Positions 43,311-55,097 of a stretch of 64,000 bases of DNA are shown here, in pieces. A model generated the notes under the pieces. It was not told the origin of the DNA. It made no database searches and saw only the letters and a list, made by a program, of their open reading frames with translations. Position 1 is the stretch's first letter; each line of letters opens with the position of its first letter. The position numbers and the translations under genes are program-made. The DNA comes from Pisaster brevispinus (Eukaryota; Echinodermata; Asteroidea; Forcipulatida; Asteriidae), in the NCBI GenBank assembly GCA_023634235.1, contig JAMKCF010000013.1, positions 2,170,001-2,234,000 of the forward strand, written 5' to 3'.

Positions 43311-45700
43311 TAATTAGTATTCATTACTATTCATTAGTATCGATTAGACTAAACAAAAACATATCATTTAATTGATTTAGTCAGCCCTTTAAGACGCTAA
43401 AGGTTACCATATTACTCAAGGGGGTCTTGGGGTCTTGAAGTGTGTCAACCCTTGATTATGGTGCACCTAATTTAATTCTTGTAAAAAATGTTAGGGGCGT
43501 ACTCCAAACCAAGGCTGGAAAGTTCAAAGTAGGCTTGCTCCAATTGTGACATCGGCAATCTGTATTTATGATTACCTTTTCCCAACTGGGGTAATTATAA
43601 AGATGGCTACGTTTTACAGCAAGACCATCTGTTAAATTGAAATAAATAAAAAAAAACCAAATAAATAAATAAAATAAAACCGCTTAATTATTTCACAGGG
43701 CTTCTACAACCTTTGGGAAATAGTTGACAAGAAACGACCTAAACTACGAGCAGTGACTCTTGAAATTACCCAAAATATGATTGGTTGTTGGAAATAACCC
43801 TCTATCCGAGTCGTGTAACTAATGTTCTTCATTAGCAACACAAAGCGCGATAGAAATACCAGCCCGTGCACTGGCCAATCTTTTTCATGAAAAACGTAAT
43901 ACCTCCCGAGCAGACGATAATTGGAAATTAGCGGCAAAAACAAACCACTTTTTACATGCCCAGTGCGCAGTCGCGGAAAAATCAGCAGCGACATGAGAAC
44001 AATACTCCTACACTACTTGTATTACAGTTCTTTGGTTAGTACTGTCAGCACATGGACTTACGCAACGGGATGGACATTCTTGCTGGCGACATTGCAGAGA
44101 TTCCTGAATTTTGAATGGAAATACGAGTGCGTCATTCTGAAACATTTATAGTAAACGGAGGAGCTATTTCATAATTTGTTGCACAGCGGAAAGTATGCCT
44201 TTATGTGCCTGGAAAGTTACGCTGAAACCGGAGGAGGGAAGTTGCCGTTTGACTCGGTTACTGTTCTGTTCGCTATGTTTGCATTTTGCCGTCTTGACAT
44301 GCACGGTGTAAATTTTAACAAGTTCTTCATTGACTAGAAGGTTGTGGATATCTGGATACTTGTGGATATTGAGTGAATACTGCTGGAAATCTGACTACTC
44401 TCGGCAAGAACACCTTCAACTATAGTTGTCTGGTGAGTGTTTGTGGATACTGGGTGAATGTTGCTGGAAATCACTCTGCTCTCACCAAGAACACCTTCAA
44501 CTAGCTGTCCGGTGAGTGGTCTCAATATTCCCTTTTAATAGTGTAAGTGTTAAAATCTACACTCACTTCAGACCGTGCAATATCAAATTTGTCACCATTT
44601 CCTCGAAACAAATTGTTTGCTATCATGGCTATAGGCATACTGTTTCTCTTGACCGGTCGTCGTTATTGTTAACTCTTTCAGTGCCCGCATTTTGTGTGTA
44701 TTTTGAACCTGAAATGCCCAGCTTTTTTAGGTTTTTCGAATTTCTGTAAAAAAACAATAAAAAAACCAAGTCTTTCTCACCAAACAAAATGTATCTTGCT
44801 GATTTGTGTTGCCTTGGGACATCCAAAAGTCAATGGTATTTCTCGTTAGAGTGATAACGCCCTCTCGTGATAACATGTATATTATGGGTCGTACATCTGT
44901 ACATGTTTGATTGATGACACCTTTTGAGTACATTAATAGAGCGTACATGTACGACCTTGGCACTGAAGAATTAAGTGAGGAATAAGTCAGTAAAGTACAT
45001 TTCTTCACACCTGAGAGAATAGAGCACAGGAAATTAAAAGTAAAGAAGAAAAAACAAAACAAAAACAAACAAACAAACACCCCCAACACCCCCATCACAC
45101 CCCCCCCCCCCCAAAAAAAAAATGCCCCACAAAACAATATTTCAAATTTCTGACTTTTCTGAGCTGCAATTTATTTTAATGACAACTCCTGGACAAATAC
45201 ACAACAGTGCGTTCACATTTTTGATTGCCATATGACAGACAACACAGGTGGTGTATTTTTGAGCCCTTTATTGTCTTTATATACTTAGGTTATTTATGTA
45301 TTATTCATTTTCTACAACTAGTAACAATCAGTTCAAATTCAAACATGTCATTTAGTTTTCTCTTGTTTTTACCTTGGGTGAGAAGCTAATGTGTTTGCCT
45401 TTTACTCAAGTGGTCTATTTGTAGAAAAGGAATTTCATTTGACCCAAGAAATCAGTAAACATTTACGGCAAGTATTACATTAATATATCGAGCAGATTTG
45501 TTATAAGTATAAGTATAACTTGTTGACAATACCAAGTTTAATTGTCTGTAAACATAAAACGGAATTTATTTATTGCAGCTGTAAATATTTTACCGACAAT
45601 GTTAATGAAATGATATTTGTGTATACTGCCCTGGTGGCACCTGGTTCATTTATAAGCTTCAATCCTGAATTGTAAAAAAAAAAAAAAAATAAGGGAAGCC
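43311..45700. other. Intergenic DNA, no gene recognised
   Basis: No protein-family match was found. It contains the two-copy tandem at 44,345-44,520, a poly-C/poly-A tract at about 45,100-45,122 and a 14-A run at 45,676-45,690. Open frames here are short and of random composition. Confidence 0.45.
44345..44520. repeat. Two imperfect tandem copies of about 82 bp
   Basis: TTGTGGATATTGAGTGAATAC, TGCTGGAAATC, AAGAACACCTTCAACTA and TGTCTGGTGAGTG recur in the same order as TTGTGGATACTGGGTGAATG, TGCTGGAAATC, AAGAACACCTTCAACTA and TGTCCGGTGAGTG. Confidence 0.8.
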
Positions 45701-45739
45701 GGCCACGCGCCCTCTCGGGCCCGTTTTCTTATTCATTGT

Positions 45740-46520
45740 CTCACGCTTGAATTCCTCGATGTCCTTAACCACTGAGTCCATTGACAGTCATCGTGAGGCA
45801 TCCTTCTACGACACCTCTCATTAAGTCACGAAGAAAAGATAAATTATCGGTGGGACACTTGTCCGAGATAATACGAGACAAGTGTCCCAAACTGTAGACA
45901 TCGCTTTGATACCCTGATTGCAGACGCCCTCTATCAAGGATATGGAAGGTCTGCCCGTCTTCGCTCGTCCCCAGCGCCTTGCCTTAAAACCAAAGGCGCT
46001 GGGATGGGCAAACGTATCAAGCACGCTCATTGGTTAATGCTCAGTCCCATCATGCATCACACTCACACTGCAATCACTGCATGCATGACGTACTTCCTGA
46101 ACAAGAATCTGTGCAAGCTGATTAGCCCATCCCAGCGGTCCTGGATAGGCCGCTGGGGCTGAGCGAACTGTCCGTCGTGTAGCAAGTCCTAGGTCAATTA
46201 ATTCTGCTGCCCATTTATTGGACTTATTGATGTCACACCATTCCATAGTGTTCCCATTGTGGAGGTCATTATGGGACCATCCAGCATCATGTAAGGCAAG
46301 AAGTCCTCTTGACATATCAAGACAAATCTGAATCCAGTCCAAGGAGTCCAAGTTAGCAGGAGGGTTTGACAGAAAAGAGTTAAGGTTTCTCGATTTCTTA
46401 GTAAGTGGATCTTGAGGATGATTTGTTGCCCCATCAGTTGATTTCTTCTCTGCGTCTTTCAGAGCCAGCCAATGTGTTTCACTTTCACTGCGAAAAGATT
46501 TGCAATTATTTTTCAATGTA
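45740..46520 (-). pseudogene. Protein-kinase-like C-lobe fragment, frameshifted
   Basis: One minus-strand frame (46,516-46,034) reads SLDWIQICLDMSRGLLALHD, then GWSHNDLHNGN, which is the kinase catalytic loop with the Asp and Asn, and ELIDLGLA, a DFG-equivalent DLG. A different frame further on (about 45,990-45,780) gives QSGYQSDVYSLGHLSRI, resembling kinase subdomain IX (DVYSLG), and ends in a stop. The two frames are separated by stops, and no Gly-rich loop or VAIK-type lysine was recognised upstream. Possible upstream pieces (46,666-46,968; 47,270-47,460 with a CAG|GTAATT donor) show no kinase motif. It may be a decayed copy, or a real gene with an intron I cannot place. Two small hairpins (45,854-45,887 and 45,969-46,002) lie within it. 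Confidence 0.45.
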
Positions 46521-46999
46521 GCTGCACATGTGCTTGTCGATTATCGAGTGCTAGTAGCACACTACATGCACTACATATTGAATAGACATCTGGGATCTGT
46601 ATTATTGATATCAATCAGTATTGATTCATAATCTTACCTGGATGGTTGGGCGTCTATCATTTGAACTATCTCCAAGACATCGTTGACCACTCATCATCCT
46701 TTCCTTCGTGAGTCAGAATGAAATTTGCATCTTGTGAAGATGACGAATGAGCCGCGTCTTCGTCTTTTCTAATGATGTCCATGCCAAGGCCTCCCTTGGA
46801 GGATGATGTTGATAATTGATGATTGATAATAACCCAGGAGGAGAATTGGCAATCCTTATCTTCTGTAGCTGATCTAGAAATTACAATATTAGAATTGATA
46901 TCTTCAAGATGCACTCGAGAGCAGTAGGCGTCTTGGTAGATCTGCTGCCTCATTTTCTCCAGTACCAAACCCGTTCTTCATGCTCAATTGTTGATCCTC

Positions 47000-48750
47000 T
47001 CAACCTTTTAAGAAAGAAAATGATTGAGTAACTTATTTACATCATAAAAACCATAGGCCTATTCACCTGTCAATAATTGCAAGTGCGGTTCTAAAGGTGT
47101 AGGCTGTTGCTGGTACAATTAGTCACTTTGTGTTTATGGACTTTTCATTTTGTAAAATGAAGATGTTTAAAATAAAAATAAAAACTGTAGTTTAAAATAT
47201 CAAATTCTGTATTATAAACGGAGATATTCTGAGAGAGGATGACTACGTAAAATTACCTGTAAAGAATCCAGGTGGTTGTTGACCTTTCGGGTTCTCTTGG
47301 AATGTGCCATTTTGGCACAGGGGTTTGGGATTCTTTGTTGGTATTGTCCACCAACAGGTCGGGCGGGGATGCCAACCATGCATGCCTGGTACAACTCTCT
47401 GTTGATTAGATAGACGTATTTAGTTGACCACTTCCCTAAGGACAGTACCTTTAAAAAAATTGTTAAGTGATTAAATTGTCGGTAAAATCTCTCTTTAAAC
47501 CCCACCCAAACGTCAACCCACCCCCCAAAAAAAACTCAAAAAGAAAGAAAGAAACAAACAAAAACCAATAAAAAAAAGAAAAAAATTTCACTGAAGATTT
47601 AATTGTGGATTGCATTTCATCATGAACGATTGAACAAATTAGTGAATAGACTTACTGGTAATTCACTGACGTGAGCATCTCAATTGCTTTAAGCACTGTA
47701 AGCATTGTTGATATAAATCTCGCGTATTGAGTCAAAACTCCGCTGAAAATCTTTTTGGCAACATTCGAAAAATGTTCCGCCAAAAAATCCTTGTGTACCG
47801 CACAAACGTTAAACAAGAACAGAACTGAGATATTTCCGGTATTTTTGTGTTTATGTATCTCAGAAAGGAGCGCACATTGGTACAGTTTGTTTCGAACGGC
47901 CGCGCGCATAACCCATCTTGTGTCGTCACAATTATATATTCCATTATTATGTCACGTTTGCATACGCCATGCATCACACGCGATGCCCATGTATATTACA
48001 ATTTTTTATTCGATATCTATGGTTTCGTTGTTGACTTTAAACGATTGTGTCACAAACGACGTCACAGGCCTCGCGCGTGCTTTGCGTAAAGGAACAAAAT
48101 CATGTGCTTTAACGGGTCCTAACAGTACACTTTAATTTGTAACTGAAAGTATTGTGTAATTTTGGGTTGAACAAAGAACAATGACTGGAGCAGGACTTGA
48201 ACCTACAACCTCCGGATCAACGTGGAGATATCGTGCGACAAAATAACCATACTTTTCCTTTAAAATACAATAATAATAAAAAATTAAAAAACATAAATAA
48301 AAAACACTTTCTCATCACCCACCCCCGGTCTATAGGCTTAGCTCTGACTGCCTGATAAGAGCATGCAAATTAATCAAACAAGTGCACAGCGCAGTTGCTT
48401 GCAGACTTACAGTTACCTCCTTTACCAAATATTGTATTATAACTGTCGATAAAGGTTTTTGTAGGTCTAAATCTTAACAGCATTTTGTAATGTTTGCAGT
48501 GGAGGTTAGACCCTACCAGTGGGATATCTTGGCTAATATTTGTTGACGGAGCTCTGGTTAGACTGAAGAGATTATCCCACACAAAATGAAATCCAAACTT
48601 CAAACAAAGTCTCACATCAGACTTTTATACGTGTATATTTTTGGACCACCGGGAGAAGAACAAGACATTGGGATTATATTAGTTGTCATAAAAGGTGGGT
48701 TCGAGCGAGATCATAGTTTTCCCCAATATCCCACCTGGGAACGATCTCGC
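47000..48750. other. Intergenic DNA upstream of the lipocalin gene
   Basis: No confident gene. A possible orphan exon (minus, about 47,455-47,262, open frame with donor CAG|GTAATT) cannot be linked to a family. A degraded tRNA-like SINE (reverse) lies at 48,155-48,230 (GGGTTGAACAAAGAACAATG, GCAGGACTTGAACCTACAACC). The rest is AT-rich with A-tracts near 47,525-47,590. Confidence 0.4.
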
Positions 48751-48762
48751 CAAAATCTACGC

Positions 48763-48769
48763 TTATAAA
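48763..48769 (+). promoter_or_regulatory. TATA box of the lipocalin gene
   Basis: CTTATAAAAGC lies about 112 bases before the ATG at 48,881. That places a predicted start about 30 bases downstream and leaves a leader of roughly 85 bases with no intron. It is the only clear TATA box among the four genes. Confidence 0.6.
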
Positions 48770-48880
48770 AGCTTGCACCAGCTTTGTTAAAGGGCCAATG
48801 GAAATTTGCAGTGAATGAAACGGAACCAGTTGACTTCGGCTCTCCCCAAAAAATATCAAGTGTCGTGATTCAGCTGAAAC

Positions 48881-50672
48881 ATGAAGAGTGGTGCAACCAT
48901 ATTTCTCGGCCTGGTCCTTGCCGGACTCGTGGCGTGCTGTCAGGCACAGATTTTCTCGTGGGGGAGGTGTCCCAGGGTGGAAGTAAAGAGGGACTTCAAC
49001 ACAACGAAGTATTTCGGTAAGAATAATTTGCTCTATTTAAATTACGTCATCATTAGGCCTAATAATATAATTTTCTTATTACGGAAAGACTTATTCCTTC
49101 CAGCCTCAGTTTGGTTACATTAGAACGAAAAGAAAACAATGGCTGCGCACACACCGGAAGGTCTGTTCAAACATAATCATATCAGTCTTTATAGACAACG
49201 CTAACCAATTTTACGCAGGCTCTTAAATTTGTGCAATCTACATATGTTTTACTACAAGTTTATTAAATGACATGCAATGGATGTCGGTAGTTACATGAGG
49301 GGTGAGATTCAGATTCAAGATTTTGCCAAAGAATTAGCAAACGAATCAGCGTCTTCAATGGATGAGATATTCTGTTATCCAAGTCTGAAAACAAAGTTTT
49401 ATACAACCCCAAAACACGGACATTTTAATTATCTTTTTAGAGAAACGGTTTACTTTGTAACTTTTTTAGGCCTCCTCTTTTTGTATTGTAATGTTTAATC
49501 ATTTTTAACTGCGGTTAATGCTGTGTGTTTTCATGGAAAAGGCAAAAAACAAAAACAAATCCCATAAAAGGACAATAAAGTTGTATTGTATTGTAAATAA
49601 TGTTTTTGGTTAATGAGTTGCATCGTACAACGATGTTTATTTAAGCTGACCTAATTCTATAGTCAGTCCAGGCCAAAACAGGATACTCATAAAAAGTTTA
49701 TCTCAGTAAATACAATCATCTGAAGAATTTCACGTGCTGTATAAACTTGAGGTTAATGATTTGTTTCATAGGCAGGTGGTATGAGATCCTTCGGTTCGAG
49801 GATACTGCATTCGAGGAGGGCAGTCGCTGTATCCGCGCCGACTATTCACCAGAAGGCGACGGCCGAGTTGGGGTACTAAACTCCGCTATAGTCGAGGCTA
49901 CCGGGCAGCCGACCTCGGTCAACGGGTACGCTTACGCACCGAATCCCGAAGTACCAGCCAAGCTAAAAGTCAAACTCGGTAAGCATTTAAAGGAATATTT
50001 GCCTAAGGATAACGTGACGCAACTTTTTTTTGTCAACGGGGTGAGGTATTTATCTTGTTTGAAAAGATTAATCTTTAGGCCTCGCCAAATAATTCTTTAG
50101 AAACAACTTTTTCTTGTGACGACAATTTCTTATGCGCAAGACAAGATAAACACCTTTTGCTGAGCACATTATCAGATCGTGATCATGGGTGAGAAGATGA
50201 TATTTACATAGGTAAATGTCAGCTTAAACCCTTCCTCCATGCTTAAACTAACAAAACAACAATAAGTTTTCAAAACACAGATTCAAGGGCCTTGGCAATG
50301 TTACCCCAGAAATGGGCCAGGCCCTACGGGACCCGAATAACTCTGACCAGAGTCCTTTTTAGAGACAATACGTAGAAATCCAAGTAAATTACTGTAAGCG
50401 AAATATCCATCGATAGTATTTATTTTCTTCCAACAGGAAAGTCGTTCTTTGCTGGTGATTACTGGGTCCTCGACACCGACTACGAAACCTTCTCCATGGT
50501 GCACTCCTGCACTGGGTTATTCTTCTTCAACTTCCAGATCAACTGGCTTCTCAGCCCAATACAGAGCCCCGAGATTGGGGTTGTGACAGAAGCCTTGAGA
50601 AAGTTCGAAGACGATGGGATTGACGTCTCTCGTTTCATCAGGTCTGACCAGATAGCATGTCCCGATTTCTAG
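48881..50672 (+). CDS. Apolipoprotein D-like secreted lipocalin
   Basis: Complete three-exon gene: 48,881-49,016; 49,772-49,978; 50,437-50,672 (TAG). All junctions are phase 1 and the product is 192 residues. Residues 1-22 form a signal peptide (MKSGATIFLGLVLAGLVACC). The mature part begins with GRCPRVEVKRDFNTTKYFG, matching ApoD/lazarillo proteins. Exon 2 starts with lipocalin motif 1 (GRWYEI) and carries SRCIRADYS. Exon 3 has motif 2 (DYWVLDTDYETF) and ends DQIACPDF, a C-terminal cysteine as in ApoD. Four or more cysteines are placed as in the family, which predicts two disulphides. Such proteins are secreted beta-barrel carriers of small hydrophobic ligands (progesterone, arachidonate, tetrapyrroles in relatives), often stress-induced. 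The actual ligand cannot be read from the sequence. It has a TATA box and stands alone between SMARCA4 and PPWD1. Confidence 0.93.
49260..49605 (+). repeat. Probable LINE 3' end inside the lipocalin intron
   Basis: A 73-codon open frame (49,277-49,498) without a recognisable domain is followed by GGACAATAAAGTTGTATTG and TATTGTAAATAATG. This is the kind of short-tandem tail often left by truncated non-LTR elements. The segment just before it, at 49,085-49,140, belongs to the AAGATGGC foldback family. Confidence 0.35.
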
Positions 50673-50697
50673 ATTCATTTGTAGTCAACTAGTTAAA

Positions 50698-50875
50698 TAG
50701 ACCTTATGCACATGACGTCATTTCAGTAGGGCGCCCTCACCTAGAGGTCAAAAGGAGGTTGTTCATTGGCCAATCCTGCGCGCCGCGCGTACAAATCTGT
50801 GCGATTCGATTGTTTCGTCACCGTTTTACCTCTAAGATGGCGGTTGGATGACGTCAATGCATAAGGTCTATTGAA
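50698..50875. mobile_element. TA-flanked MITE with CRE-like motifs, copy 2
   Basis: Terminal inverted repeats are TAGACCTTATGCACATGACG and CGTCAATGCATAAGGTCTA. TGACGTCA lies near each end. The body carries AGTAGGGCGCCCTC, CTAGAGGTCAAAAGGAGGTTG, then TACCTCTAAGATGGCGG. The TA at each end fits a Tc1/mariner-type insertion. It lies 26 bases past the lipocalin stop and so may fall in its 3'UTR. Confidence 0.75.
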
Positions 50876-51364
50876 AACCGAAAACATGTCCATCCCAATG
50901 ACCAAAAATAAGTGCTCAATGATAACGGAACGATCCAATGAAAATCACAACACATAACAACATAAGTTTTTTAAATGCTATCATCAAGATCAGAGGTAAC
51001 AGATCTGAGGGTGTTGAGGATGATACATATTTTAAAACACACTGTTTGATGTTTTGTATTTTCTTCAACTAAATTCAGAACTCGCATTTATGTCCAAACT
51101 TCATGAAGTTGTTGATAAAGTAACTAAAACAAATCATGTAATAATTAAAACCAATCTTCACAAAAATGTTAAAGTAATTTGTTAACATTAGTTTTATCTG
51201 TGAAATGCCTTAATAATGTCCTTAGATATTTTAAGAGGTTCCGAATAAAAACCATTCAAAAATTGAAACGTGTCCTCTTTCATATAAACGGGAACAAGAC
51301 ATTTTCAAACGCATGGAGGCCTATAGCTGTTGCCATTGTTTGTTTTGTCGAGGTGTTTGTTTTG

Positions 51365-51600
51365 TTGTTGGTGTTTTTTTTTTTTTTTTTTTTTTTTTGG
51401 GGGGGGGGGGTCAGTTACTGCTGCTTGCGACGTCACATCGGGCTGATTTAACCTCCACCGGTGACGTAGTGCTATTATTCCAGCGCTCCATTGTTCACGC
51501 AATTCATGCGAAATAATGGAGCACTGGAACTATATAGCATGACGTCACAGGTGGAGATTAAGTCGCATAATGCCCTTGGTGTACGCATCATTAATGGTGT
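51365..51600. repeat. Poly-T/poly-G tract and adjoining inverted repeat
   Basis: A run of about 23 T then about 11 G (51,377-51,410) precedes a hairpin. Its left arm has GACGTCACATCGGGCTGATT, AACCTCCACCGGTGACG and CAGCGCTCCATTGTTC. Its right arm has GAATAATGGAGCACTGG, TGACGTCACAGGTGGAG and AAGTCGCATAATGCCC. Confidence 0.6.
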
Positions 51601-51904
51601 GCAATTCGTACCCACGAATGTCTCGCACCTCGGGCATTATCCTTTACATAGTCCATATACTTGAAAATAAATAGACAACATAGGCTACTCAAGTACCCAA
51701 TGTCGTCGTCCATTCATCTTTATAACTGGCATTTCCGGTAAATCCCCACTTCCCCGGCCAGCCCACCTCCACTTTGTTCAAAGTGAGGCAGAAAGGCAGA
51801 GCTGCGGCAATTGTGTTCAAATCCCCCCGTCCTCGTCGGTTTCTGACAGATGACATTTTAAATAAAAGGTTGAACTATTCATCGGTGATGTTCATCTCTG
51901 TCAG

Positions 51905-52140
51905 GTTTGTGCGGTCGAGTTGGCGTAGAGGTATCATGCCCTGCCTTGCCTTCCACCCATGGCACCCCGGTTCAAATCCCACCGGGGGCACTATAAAATG
52001 TGGATCGGGTTTTCAGTCCCTGCCTGATTGCGTGGATTTTCCCTGGAATAATTCTCTGGGGTTTTCCTATAAAACTGAAACTTTCTTCATTGTCTTCTCT
52101 CCATCTGGGTTCTTGGCTAGCACAGTGATTAAGTTCGATT
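51905..52140 (+). repeat. SINE, second family (copy also at 34,640-34,835)
   Basis: CGAGTTGGCGTAGAGGTATC (A-box region), then CCCGGTTCAAATCCCACCGG (B box), then GGGTTTTCAGTCCCTGCC and CTGGGGTTTTCCTATAAAAC, matching the SMARCA4-intron copy block by block. Confidence 0.65.
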
Positions 52141-53794
52141 TACGAGAGTCCTTGGCTTCAAAACCAAAATTAATACAATAAATTAAATTCAATCTGTCAG
52201 GAATTTTGTTACCGAATAAAAGGACACATTTTCTTGCGATGACGCTCAAATTGCACTGTTTCACAAGGTGAAACCCATTTTCCTTTATTGTAGCTCTTCT
52301 TGTAACCGAAGAGTCTTGCGAATTTTGGCCTTTGCCTTTGCCTTTTTAAAACAATTTTTTACTATTTAGTAAAGCAAGTGATACAAGTTAGAAGTTGCAA
52401 ACAATTGTGTTAATTATAATGCATAAATCGCTGGAGACACTGAGCTCTCACTCGGAAGCCCAACATTTGGGTTCGGTGCTAGGGTTTAGACAAAGACCGG
52501 GTGGTCACCTCACTCGTAGAGGGCCCTACTTGCCCAGAACTCTGTGAAATATGTACTTCTGAAATAAAGTCGTATTCGAGAAAACTGTATCTGAAAATAT
52601 AAACTAACACAGCAGCTGGTTTCGGTTGTTACAACGAAAAATAAGGACAATATGTTTACATGCTAAACAAATGTGCATGGTTTTTCATTATTTTCTCTGG
52701 ACTTACACAACGGATTAAGCCCATATTTCACAGGTTCAGATTGTCATGCATATGGTTGATAACAAAAAACATTTACACTGTCTGCAAACATTTTGTTAGC
52801 TCTACCGAACCTGTATAACACCTTTAAGTGCAGAGACGTTAAATAACCGTACCTGCCACACAAAAACAAGCATAGTATGCATTTCAGTCATGGACACATA
52901 GAACTACATGTCTACCAAGGTCAAGTGGTTCATGTACCGACCTCTGTTGACAAAGTCCTAATGGTAAAAACACTCGGGGGTAAAGGTGACAAAATATTCA
53001 ATCGAAAAATTTTCAGAAGTTATCGTAGTTTTATTAACCTTTCTGTTGCAAGACCCAGTGGTGCAATCCAAGACTCAATTATTTACAGTGTATGTACATG
53101 ATTGTGGACAGATGGCGTGGGGAGAGATTTATGATGCACTGTAAGAGATGCTAACATTCTGGACATGTCCCCAGTATGCAGTAACAGCTATGAATACCAT
53201 TTCGCCTCATAATAAAAAGGAACCACATTCCAGTCTTGTGAATGTGATGGAATTGTTAAAAAAAATTTGGGGGGGGGGGTCAGGGGCGGGAGCTCTCCTG
53301 TTCAGAACCTTTGGTCCCTCCCCACATCCAGTATGAACGAATAAGTGCGCAAATGAATGGCTCTACACATAAAAAGCCCCCCCCCCCCCTCCACAGATGA
53401 TACTCCTTTTAATGTAATTTTTCTTTTTCTGTACTTGTACTAACGACAGATTGTGCAGGTCACGAGTGTATTCCGGTGTGAAAACACTTGATTTCCCCCC
53501 CCCCCTCACACACACATTCCTGTTTTTGCATCCCTGTGGAGACATATTTTGTTCTTTCCTTTTGTTCCTGTAGTTAAAAACCTCCCATAGACCTTGTACA
53601 CAAAATTTCTTGTGGAGCAACCCAGAATTTCCCTATGGAGACCCTTTGTTTTCCCTTTTCTGTTTTGTTCTCGGTCTCCATAAGGTAGTGAATATGAAGG
53701 CATTAGGTTTCAAAAAGTGTTTGCGTACACACATTTGCCGTCCATCATGAACCTTTCCCATGAAAAATGTAAATTGAACATCGCACATGCTCAC

Positions 53795-53942
53795 TATAGC
53801 CCTGTTCATACTTCCTACGAATGCGAATGCAATGCAAACTTGACGTCACAAATTCGCAATGAACAGTCCGCAAGAGTTGAATTCGCAGCGAAAACAGGGT
53901 TGTGACGTCATATTTGCAAGAAGTATGAGCCAGGCTTAACAC
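53795..53942. repeat. Foldback element (CATACTTCCTACGAATGCG family)
   Basis: AGCCCTGTTCATACTTCCTAC with CGAATGCGAATGCAA and TTGACGTCACAAATTCGC at the left is mirrored by GTTGTGACGTCATATTTGC and AAGAAGTATGAGCCAGGCTTA at the right. There is no coding capacity. Confidence 0.65.
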
Positions 53943-54035
53943 TACCGTCTGCAAAATGAGGGGCTTTTTGTATAGTGGTTTGATACACACATTTGTTCAT
54001 CTGCCTACTGCACAACTCTAAGGTGTTTGCCAACC

Positions 54036-54205
54036 AATAGACCTTTATCATCTTGATTTTTCTCCAATCCAAACCATTGTAACCAAACCGAGTCTGGAAG
54101 AAAATAATAGTCTGGCTCCCTTGTGCAAAGAATGTTAGCATTAATTGCTGCTGTTGGATACAGGGAACATTACCAAGATGGTGGTAGCATGATAAAGGTC
54201 TATAG
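54036..54205. mobile_element. TA-flanked MITE (TAGACCTTTATCAT family)
   Basis: Inverted ends read TAGACCTTTATCATCTTG and TGGTAGCATGATAAAGGTCTA. The interior has CATTGTAACCAAACCGAGTC, AATAGTCTGGCTCCCTTG and ACCAAGATGG. Fragments of the same family occur at 3,867-3,945, 13,555-13,640 and 49,085-49,140 (CAGACTCCTTTTTCCTACC, CAGCCTCAGTTTGGTTACA, CAAGATGGCTGA). Confidence 0.7.
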
Positions 54206-55097
54206 TGTCTGTAGCATGCATGAATGTGATTACCATATTTCATGAGAGGGCTAAATAAAATGTACTTGAAATTTCAGGAAATGAAATGTTGTGTCCCTGC
54301 GCATTCTCCTCATAGTACTGTTCCTTGCAGGAAATACCTTGTTCTCGTAAATTAAAAAGTACAAAAATATATTGGAAATTAAAACAAAGTAAGATGCATT
54401 ACAACATGGAAGCACAGTATAATTTCTGTAGACTACCAAATCTGTCAAAAGAATGTTTAAAATCCCATGACTGTGGAGCAGAAATTGCTGTCCTTCTTGC
54501 AAAGCACTGGACCTTTCCTTGAGGTTGTTTTGCATATACTTCTTTGACCACTTCTACAACCAGTGTCATCTATGTATCTTGACCTCCTCATGGTTTTTCT
54601 CTTCTTTTTACTGACTACTGATATGTTTTAAAACCTTTTTGACCAATGTCAACTGAAGTATTTCCTTTCCTTCACCATTTTTGAAAGCCAGTGCAGCTGA
54701 ACAATTCAAGCCAGTGTCTCTCGTTTGACTTTTGATGGCTGTGTCTGTTGTATGTCCTGTATTGTACTGCTGTAGCCACTTCCCATCAGTTACTGTCTGC
54801 ACATAAGTAGCCACTGTCTACATGTTACCAGCCACTGTCTGCACATCACTAGCCACCGAGTACCAGTCACAAGGCACTTATCACAAGCTGCTGTTCATAC
54901 GGCCACAAGCCACTGTGTACAAATCAATGGCTACACGTAAAGGCACCAGGCCACTGTTTACAGCACCCAGATGGTAAAAGTCACCAGCTACTGGTCAAAG
55001 GTCGCCGGCCGTTGGCTGTGGGTCTTTAGTCACAAGGCAGTGGTCATTGTCTACTGACCACTAAATGTGAATGTGAGGTTTACTTCTCCAGCATCTG

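Larger units (their letters stand above)
52200..55090. other. Intergenic DNA and PPWD1 3' flank
   Basis: No coding exon recognised. It contains poly-C/G tracts (53,270; 53,371; 53,497), two foldback elements (53,795 and 54,036) and a degenerate short repeat rich in CCACTGTCTACA (54,800-55,060). The PPWD1 3'UTR must start at 55,097 and extend leftwards into this interval, but its end is not defined. Confidence 0.45.

Noticed and set aside
47212..47505. Minus-strand 97-codon frame as an upstream kinase exon
   Set aside because: It has plausible splice sites, but no kinase motif and no frame-compatible link to the downstream fragment, so it was not called as a gene.
49277..49498. Separate small gene in the lipocalin intron
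   Set aside because: No recognisable domain or splice context; the following short-tandem tail favours a retroelement remnant.
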